DNA from: Stephanodiscus triporus
Taxonomy: Eukaryota > Bacillariophyta > Thalassiosirophyceae > Thalassiosirales > Thalassiosiraceae
Assembly: GCA_036939755.1 (NCBI GenBank)
Contig: JALLAZ010000781.1
Span: 1-13,851, forward strand
DNA length: 13,851 nucleotides
Reading direction: 5' to 3'
Positions 8,060-13,851 of the stretch are shown piece by piece (position 1 is the first letter of the stretch; each line of letters opens with the position of its first letter). A program made the position numbers and the translations under genes. The notes under the pieces were generated by a model that did no database searches, was not told the origin of the DNA, and saw only the letters and a list, made by a program, of their open reading frames with translations.

Positions 8060-9204
8060 TCACCACGATTCGTATTCCCAACTTGCCGCGGCATCTCCGC
8101 CCCCCGATCCTATCCAATCTTTCGCCCCTCCGTCCCTCACGAATTCGTCCTCTCTCGAGAAAACGAACGGCATCGAATCCAAGGCCCAATTCGCATTGCC
8201 GATATCGCGATGGATTTGCGCGATCAATTCGGGGAACGAGTCGAACTTCTGCTCCGGACGGAGGTACCCTATGAGCTGCAGCCGCATCGTTTCGTTGTAG
8301 AAGTCTCCATCGATCTCGTCCGCGATAGCATCGTCATTGTCGACTTTAGTTTCTCCGTCATCGTCGTCGTCGCCGACGGCAGAGGCGGCAGCAGTCAGGG
8401 GCTCGGGCTTCGCCATCGGACTGCCCTTCGTTATCAAATGGGCCTCCACGATCCTTTCTTTGTTCTCCTCGCCCTCGAACGTCGGGGAGTAGCCGACGTT
8501 CACCACCGCCTTGACGGGCGTATTCCTCCCCTTCGTGACGGTATCCCCTCGCAGCTCGATGACGGCCCAGCCGAAGTATACGCCGTTCGTAATATCCTCC
8601 AACGCCGATTGGAAAAGCGAGGCCGGTAACTGTGTATTTGGGCATTTTAATCGTTTTTTGCACGACGTATGAATCGAAGGATGAGAGAAAACTCGAAACG
8701 TGCCACGTCAACGACGGATCAGCGATGCTTCTTTTATTTTGCAAAACTCACGTTGGCGGTGGGAACGCCCAATTTCTTCCCGCCCCGACCGTACCCCGAC
8801 GCGACCGGCCCGCGCAGGCGAAGGATCGGGTTAATGGATGTCCACGGGAAATAGTCCCCCCCTTCCGACGAGTCGTCGATCGATCCTTCCCCATCCTTCG
8901 AGACGTCGTCGATCTCCGACGCGTCCGGGATCCCATCCCCCACGCCCCCCTTCCCCGCATTCCCATTCCTCGCATCGTCGTCCAGTTCCGAGGTCGTCCC
9001 CTCCATCTCCCGACGCATTTCCAGGTAATACTCGACCTCCTCCCTCGTGGATTTGCCGTGGTACGACGCGGGCGTAGCATCGGTTCGACTGCCGTACCCT
9101 ACGAGGAGGTCGTCGGACGGGGTGGTACACTCGCCTTCGTCATCGCGCGTCTCTATCCAATCGTCCTGAGCGAGCGCCTCGAGGGACGCGAACGCCACTT
9201 CCAT
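8060..9204 (-). CDS. RFK: Riboflavin kinase, two exons, about 340 aa
   Basis: Makes FMN from riboflavin and ATP. Exon 1 is 9204-8752, followed by a 122-nt intron (8751-8630; donor GTGAGT, acceptor TACACAG) and exon 2, 8629-8060. The phase-0 join restores the core family motif: GYGRGGKKLGVPTAN|LPASLF (residues 137-157). Further family signatures are GVYFGWA (167-173), NVGYSPTF (195-202), VEAHL (212-216) and DFYNETMRLQLIGYLRPEQKFDS, in which Glu264 corresponds to the catalytic Glu of the DFYGE motif of animal enzymes. Compared with the roughly 155-residue animal enzyme there is an N-terminal extension of about 125 residues, acidic in part and without recognised domain, an acidic Asp-rich insertion at about 220-258 in the loop before the catalytic strand, and a C-terminal tail of about 45 residues. 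There is no HAD phosphatase or FAD synthetase domain. The start is uncertain: the same frame is open upstream to about 9642 except for one TGA directly before ATG 9204. Confidence 0.88.
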
Positions 9205-9642
9205 TCAGGTCCGTCGCTCCTCGACATCATCTCCGTCGTCGCGAGGAGATGCGCGACATCGTCGGATGGGTATCGACGAGATCGTCGTCTCGCGGCGGAT
9301 CGCATCGTCGTCTTGGGTGCGGCGACGCGCGGGAGGAGGACGAGTCGTCGGCCGCCGAGGGTGGAGGAGGACGGTGGGTGGGAGGAACGCGGCGATCCCC
9401 CCCCCCCTCCCCCCCCCCTCCCCGCCGCCGCCCGACGCGACGAGGCCGACGCTCCTCCCACCCCCACCGGCCGCGGCGATACGTAGCGCGTCGCCGCCGC
9501 GCGCGCACGCTCGGCTCGTCGCGCGAGAGGCGGCGAGAATGAGGCAACACGACGTTACTACGACCCGGACGGACGGCGCATTCGATGGATGCCTTCGCAT
9601 CGTGTACCTATCGTAGCACATCACACCGTTTTGGGGGACCAT
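9205..9642 (-). other. Open frame upstream of the riboflavin kinase start, possible leader or unrecognised 5' exon
   Basis: This 146-codon stretch is in the same frame as the riboflavin kinase exon and separated from its ATG by a single TGA (9207-9205). After an internal Met it begins MRRHPSNAPS followed by a hydrophobic stretch (VRVVVTSCCLILAAS), which resembles a signal peptide, then passes through a Gly-rich segment encoded by G-tracts (9397-9423 region). It could be part of a targeted isoform joined through an intron that removes the TGA, but I see no consensus donor/acceptor pair here. It may equally be chance coding in GC-rich DNA acting as promoter and leader. Confidence 0.3.
9397..9423. 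repeat. C-tract cluster (C11-T-C10-T-C4)
   Basis: Three C runs interrupted by single T residues, immediately followed by a GC-rich CCG repeat. On the minus strand this is a G-rich tract upstream of the riboflavin kinase start and could form a G-quadruplex. It encodes the Gly run of the upstream open frame. Confidence 0.8.
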
Positions 9643-9889
9643 AATCTACCATAATATCTTTCTCGGAATCAGACTCTACTTACTTACAGTGATGGGGTTC
9701 AGCCGAAACAGGGATAGCGGTGGTATATAAGTCATCGTACGTAGATCGATACTAGAGCTATCGTAGGCGGACTCTCACATAAGTTCCACGTCACTCCCCT
9801 TTTTTGTGACTTTTTTTGACAAACCGGAGCTTAGCGAATTTTTACCTCATCGACACCATGGGCGTCGCCGGCCGAAATTGCTCTACCGC
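9643..9889. promoter_or_regulatory. Upstream flank of riboflavin kinase
   Basis: AT-richer stretch with a TATATA-like element at about 9723-9729 (gtatataag on plus, cttatatac on minus) and a TGACGT element on the minus strand at about 9787-9792. TGACGT is the core of CO2/cAMP-responsive elements described in diatoms, but a six-base match occurs by chance often. No gene is seen. Confidence 0.3.
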
Positions 9890-10042
9890 CGCCCATGGCC
9901 GGAAGACGCCCGTTTTGGCGCAGCGAGCGCGTTCCCCGCATCATGGGCGATGATGGATGCGGTCGGTTTGTTGTGATTTGAGGGGGGGGGGAGTTAGGGG
10001 TTGTCTTTGATGCTGGCGATTTTGTGGGTGTTCTCGCTGCGA
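9890..10042. repeat. Direct repeat copy 1 (about 153 bp)
   Basis: Begins cgcccatggccggaagacgc, passes through gcgcgttccccgc, gatgcggtcggtttg, a G10 tract and gagttaggggttgtctt, and ends near ttctcgctgcga. Nearly identical to the copy starting at 10075. It has no coding signal beyond proline-rich minus-strand frames caused by the G-tract. Confidence 0.88.
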
Positions 10043-10065
10043 CACAACAATCAAACCGCCGCATC
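10043..10065. repeat. Inverted copy of the repeat core between the two direct repeats
   Basis: The sequence cacaacaatcaaaccgccgc is the reverse complement of a variant of gatgcggtcggtttgttgtg at 9956-9975, with a few inserted bases. It lies just after direct-repeat copy 1, giving an imperfect stem with the G-tract in its loop of about 65 nt. Confidence 0.6.
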
Positions 10066-10074
10066 GTACGTAGT

Positions 10075-10230
10075 CGCCCATGGCCGGAAGACGCCAGTTT
10101 TGGCGCAGCGCGCGCGTTCCCCGCGTCATGGGAGACGACGGATGCGGTCGGTTTGTTGTGGTTCGAGGGGGGGGGGGGGAGTTAGGGGTTGTCTTCAATA
10201 CTGGTAATTTTGTGGTTTTTTTCGCCGCGA
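10075..10230. repeat. Direct repeat copy 2 (about 156 bp)
   Basis: Second copy of the same unit, 185 bp after the first, with roughly 90 percent identity over the left two thirds and more divergence toward the right end (ttttcgccgcga). The G-tract here is 13 long against 10 in copy 1, consistent with slippage. The repeat abuts the transposon remnant to the right (from 10337), so it may be part of the same or another mobile element, or a local tandem duplication. Confidence 0.88.
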
Positions 10231-10336
10231 GGCAAGGATGTGATCGGCTTAGTGGTTGGAGTGCGAAACAAATCCCCGAATGAACATGCGACAATTAGCC
10301 AATTGTGTAATATTGTAAAGGAATGTAATTGCTTTA

Positions 10337-12735
10337 TTATTCTGTTCTCATCCTTTTCTTATTGGTCATTGCCTCACCGTCTCCCAGCTCTTTCTGCCAG
10401 TCAAATTCCTCATCAGACGTTTTGATTGATCTGACAATGAATGCTCTGTCGAAATCAAGAGCCGTGCAGTGACTTTTTAGTATCTTCTTCATGCTTTCAA
10501 TTTTGGCGTGTGTGAGTGTTTTATTCTCCATCCCTCTGTCCTGTCCTCCATTCTCATTTATAATCCAACGATGTGTAGGTTAGCATTTAGCTGTGTGCTC
10601 GTCGGCTGAACTTTCGAATGCTGTTCGTCAGCAACTCATGCAAGATGCACTTTGAGACAAGCTTGTCGAACCTTTTTGGATGCAAGGGGGTATCGCCGAT
10701 AGACTGTTTTCGATGCCCCCCAGGAGTACTCTATTCCCTCCCCAGCATATTCAGTGTGGAACTTTGTGGTTATCAAAGCCTCCACGCCAAGACATTCGCA
10801 AACGAACTCCAACTGTGATTTTTTGTTTGCAAAGTCGGTGCAACAGCCCAACAAGACCGAGAGGGAGTATTCAGGTATGACAAACCCCGCATTGTCTTGC
10901 ACCACAACTTTGTACTCATTCAGTTTGTTCACGTTGATCCATCCACGCTCCCGCAGTATTTGAAGCATTCCCTTGCCACGGCCTTCCCACCCAGATATCA
11001 CCAGGTGCGTGACGTGCTTTGTCGTTGGGAGCCTCAACTGCGATGCTGTTTTTTGTAGGTCCCGCAGTAACATCTTTGACAAAGAGTTGCGCCCTTCCGC
11101 TTCACCAAATGGTGTGGTCATGATGTCATCAATAAGTTCACTCTTTGTACGATTCTTATCCCCGGCCTTCTCGGGTGGAAGTAACACTTCCATTGGATAT
11201 CTCGAGGTGCGTCTCTTCTCGGGGGGCAAGTAAAATGGGCCATCTTCCTCGTCTGTATCCATCGCATAAAAGAGCACCTGTTCATCCCCGACCTGCGCCA
11301 TCATAGGATTGGTTGTGTCGTGATACGGGCCAAGGTAACCATCGACCTGTTCGACTTTCGTGTTGCGTAACATTTTACCACCAAATCCCTTGGTCATCGA
11401 GGTGATGCTCAGACCACCCGCTCGTTTCTTTGCGTGTCCGCTATTATGATCGAACAGGAATACAAAGTCGTATCGGCTGTCAAAGATTGCTTGAAGACAA
11501 TCTATGCAATCTTCGGTCTGGAGAATCATATGATTCCCAGTCCAGTAGCCATTCCTCCCACCAAACTCAAAGAGTTTGACAAATGGCGAGTTCATCAGTG
11601 GTGGTTTCTTTGATGTTCTGTGACCTCCATTGCTGCTATGGCATCAAAATAATCATTGCCATGTCTTTGCAAATTGATGACCGCCCTGAACTCACGACTT
11701 TGAAATGCTGATACCATAACTCCCATCCCAGCACTCTTTGGTAAAATAGATCTCTCTCCAAATGGGCCTACCCACTGCGATGACCCAAACGAGAATTGAT
11801 TGAAAATTGACTCGTCTTGTCCAAAGATGATAAGAGGCTTGTGGTCAGCAGGCTTGCGAATGCTAACATTGCCAACAAGTGCTCCGTACGTTGTATTGGC
11901 AAATTCTTGTATGCAGTCGTGATCGTCAACATGGAATTCAATGTGATCAACACCAGTATCAGGATCAACATAAATGTGCCCCATGACCAGAAGAGGATCG
12001 TTTGCTGGTAGCGATAATTTTAGTATCTCAGCCATTTCCATTGACATCTGCACCCAGCGGTGACAACGAGGTTCAAGCTGTGTAAGGTATTCTTTGTGAA
12101 CTTGCTCCGATGCCTTTTACGTGTTCATGACCATCAACGTAGTATGATTTCTTCATCTTGTCTTGTTTGAAGCCTAAGTAGTGCACCCAGCGAAGCACTG
12201 TTGTGTAGCTTGGTGGCTTGATGGTATAATGTGAGAGTAATATGTGTTTGTCACTGTCCTCCAGGATACCACCACCATCATGTTCCAATTCATGAACAAG
12301 TCCCGGGTTTATGTTGGTGATGATTTGGTTACGGAGCATTTCAACAGAAAAGTGATCGAGATGTCTAAGTACCTGGGGAAAATACTCAAACAATGGAGGT
12401 TTTGGCTTGATTCCATTGGCAACGTAAGGGTTTGGATGAGGAAAACGATTTGCCTTGCGGAAATGAATATTCCAGTACAAGATTCGTTTTTGATCGATCG
12501 TTGTATTGAAGCCAAGACCTCCCAATAGATCAACTGCTTCCTGACAGCAAGTATTCACCCATGTATTACCGTCGTTCCCCATTTTATCCAATGCAATAGT
12601 GTATGCTGTACGAAGATAGATGCACTTATTTCTCAGGTAACAAATCTGTTCGGGTGTGAGTGGCCACTCCCTACAATTATCGATGACATCTTTGGTATCC
12701 TTCACACGATTGCAAGACATAAGCAAGCATTTTTA
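10337..12735 (-). pseudogene. Decayed DDE transposase (IS630/Tc1-mariner-like, eukaryotic group)
   Basis: Successive minus-strand fragments read as one transposase when followed in order: 12735-12073 (CREWPLTPEQICYLRNKC; RWVHYLGFKQDKMKKSYYVDGHEH), 12118-11595 (LEPRCHRWVQMS; IIFGQDESIFNQF; VGPFGE), about 11622-10636 (KPPLMNSPFVKLFEFGGRNGYWTG; DFVFLFDHNSGHAK; GYLGPY; ISGWEGRGKGMLQILRERGW; AGEGIEYSWGASKTVYRRYP), 10670-10587 (FDKLVSKCILHELLTNSIRK) and about 10560-10337 (SHCTALDFDRAFI). Acidic residues in DDE positions remain: Asp of GQDES (11816-11814), Asp of LFDHNSGH (11451-11449) and Glu of GEGIEY. At least four frameshifts separate the fragments (near 12115, 11620, 10675 and 10560-10590), and a TAA at 10589-10587 cuts the C-terminal region. 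The element is therefore inactive as it stands. Codon use is AT-richer than in the host genes, consistent with a transposed origin. I see no terminal inverted repeats. Confidence 0.8.
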
Positions 12736-13366
12736 CTCTCTCCCTGAGGCCAACGAGGACATCCTCTCCACTGCTGTAATTAAATCCAAACAGCTTAGCT
12801 GCCTCTGGTGACTCCCAAAATAAGGGACGTACAGGCATGCCACTAGCATCCCCATCAGCAGCTGCAGTCACCATCTCGTCCTCACCAGCTCCTGCTCCTC
12901 TCGCTGGAGTGATTTCGTTTGCATTGGGGCCAAGTTTGTTCTTTGGCCCCCATGCCCTCCCCGGTGTACTGGTTGAGTTGGAATCCATGCCCCCTCCCCT
13001 TTCTCCATCTCCTCCCTCCCCTCCTCCCCCTTCCCCCCCCACCTCCAAACCCACATTGGGCATGTTTCTGCCAAGACGGATGCAGTTCCTCTGCAGCTGA
13101 TTTGACGAAGCATATTTATCAAATTCATCCAAAGCACACTGAGGGTCATCTGGTGGCTGGTTATTATTGGTATCCTGTCTGAAATAATAGAAAACCTTCC
13201 TCCTATCACCAAAGTATGGGCAATCAGTTTTGAAATGTGCTACATACACAGCGTGGGGAGTTTGCACTGTACACGGCCCAGCCTTGGCAGCTAGGGCACG
13301 GTTGAGCCACTGGCAAGTGAGGTTGAATGCTTTTTTCAAACTGGGGTAAATTGCATTTAATATCAT
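12677..13366 (-). pseudogene. Reading frame fused ahead of the transposase, N-terminal region of unknown origin
   Basis: A 229-codon open frame from ATG 13366 that overlaps the first transposase fragment out of frame; its own frame ends at 12677. It starts MILNAIYPSLKKAFNLTCQWL, contains HFKTDCPYFGDRRKVFYYFR (about residues 45-64), a Gly/Glu-rich low-complexity segment (about 108-126) and an Ala/Gly/Asp-rich segment, and ends GFNYSSGEDVLVGLRERVKML before the frames diverge. The transposase frame is closed upstream by a TAA at 12735-12733, so the join to the transposase needs a one-base shift near 12733-12700. This suggests it is the N-terminal part of the same element's protein, now broken. 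No domain is recognised. The upstream end may continue beyond 13366. Confidence 0.5.
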
Positions 13367-13851
13367 GAAAATTGTCTCGTCGCACAGCCAACACTGTTAG
13401 TAGAGTGGTCTGGTATGCATCAGCGCACAATAGCTGTCAAAAACAATTTACTATTAGATGACATATTTTTGTCTGGAAGATCTAAAAGGCCTAATCTATC
13501 ATGTTAGGTGTTTTGAGCCGATTGGGTCGTTTAGGGTCACAAGGATCCAAGAAATGAGGTCGTTGTACTCATCGCAATTTTGGCCATCGTCATGCTCTCG
13601 TTTTGGAGATTTTACCATGTTGCGCGCGCGATAGCAAAAAAAGTCCCTCGCGCAAAAAGAGTTCTGATTAGAAAATTATGTGGTACTACTACGTAGGAAT
13701 TCAAGATTTGTACGATATCCTTTTTTTTTGCGAAGCCCACTGTACTTCCGGGGTGGTCGGGACTTAACAGAGTGTTTTATTGAGCTCTTATCCTCTATGG
13801 ATATTCTGCCGCCCCAAAGTACGAATTCGTACCTAGAGGTTAGGTATAAAG
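13367..13851. other. AT-rich flank of the transposon remnant, no gene recognised
   Basis: No convincing open frame on either strand. It should hold the 5' end of the element if that is inside the window, but I could not find an inverted match to the sequence left of 10337. It contains a T9 tract (about 13721-13730) and a perfect 14-bp palindrome, gtacgaattcgtac, at 13819-13832. Confidence 0.5.

Noticed and set aside
9205..9207. TGA before the riboflavin kinase ATG as a selenocysteine codon
   Set aside because: Diatoms do have selenoproteins, but no selenoprotein family motif surrounds it and a start codon follows at once; an upstream leader or missed intron is simpler.
8632..9486. 284-codon plus-strand open frame
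   Set aside because: It is antisense to riboflavin kinase exon 1 and its intron, and is rich in Arg and Pro without motifs.
9941..10294. Proline-rich minus-strand frames across the direct repeats
   Set aside because: Their similarity to each other only reflects the DNA duplication, and the Pro runs come from the G-tracts.
9831..13851. Terminal inverted repeats of the transposon
   Set aside because: I compared both flanks by eye and saw no convincing inverted match; a computed self-alignment is needed before claiming any.

Overview
The window looks like nuclear DNA of a diatom or a close stramenopile relative. The evidence is short spliceosomal introns (89-242 nt, three of four with a GTGAGT donor), a protein with a bipartite plastid presequence carrying the diatom-type A|F-x-P cleavage motif, a mitochondrial-type gamma carbonic anhydrase, a eukaryotic riboflavin kinase, GC-rich genes separated by AT-rich spacers, and start contexts rich in A and C (aacaacaacATG). 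The genes are on both strands, mostly have their own promoters, and do not form an operon or one functional system.

Layout: (1) 201-1842, minus: a two-exon, beta-strand-rich protein of unknown function with long trinucleotide-repeat stretches. (2) 2320-2801, plus: a very small spliced gene for a single-pass membrane protein; its intron holds a 31-bp tandem repeat. (3) 2802-3704: no gene seen. (4) 3705-4574, minus: a gamma carbonic anhydrase-like protein lacking one of three metal-binding histidines. (5) 4575-5311: no gene seen. (6) 5312-6327, minus: a two-exon plastid-targeted protein. (7) 6763-7872, plus: an F-box protein with Sel1-type repeats, divergent from (6). (8) 8060-9204, minus: a two-exon riboflavin kinase with an N-terminal extension and an acidic insertion, convergent with (7). 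(9) 9890-10230: a duplicated ~155-bp repeat with an internal G-tract. (10) 10337-13366, minus: a decayed DDE transposase of the broad IS630/Tc1-mariner type, broken by several frameshifts but still holding its acidic catalytic residues, preceded by a reading frame of unknown origin. (11) 13367-13851: no gene seen.

I did not find a convincing new multi-gene system. The points most worth a second look are the tiny spliced membrane-protein gene, the altered metal site of the gamma carbonic anhydrase, the in-frame stop in front of the riboflavin kinase start, the tandem G-tract repeat beside the transposon remnant, and the unrecognised beta-rich protein. All splice models were read by eye from reading-frame continuity and splice-site sequence, with no transcript data.
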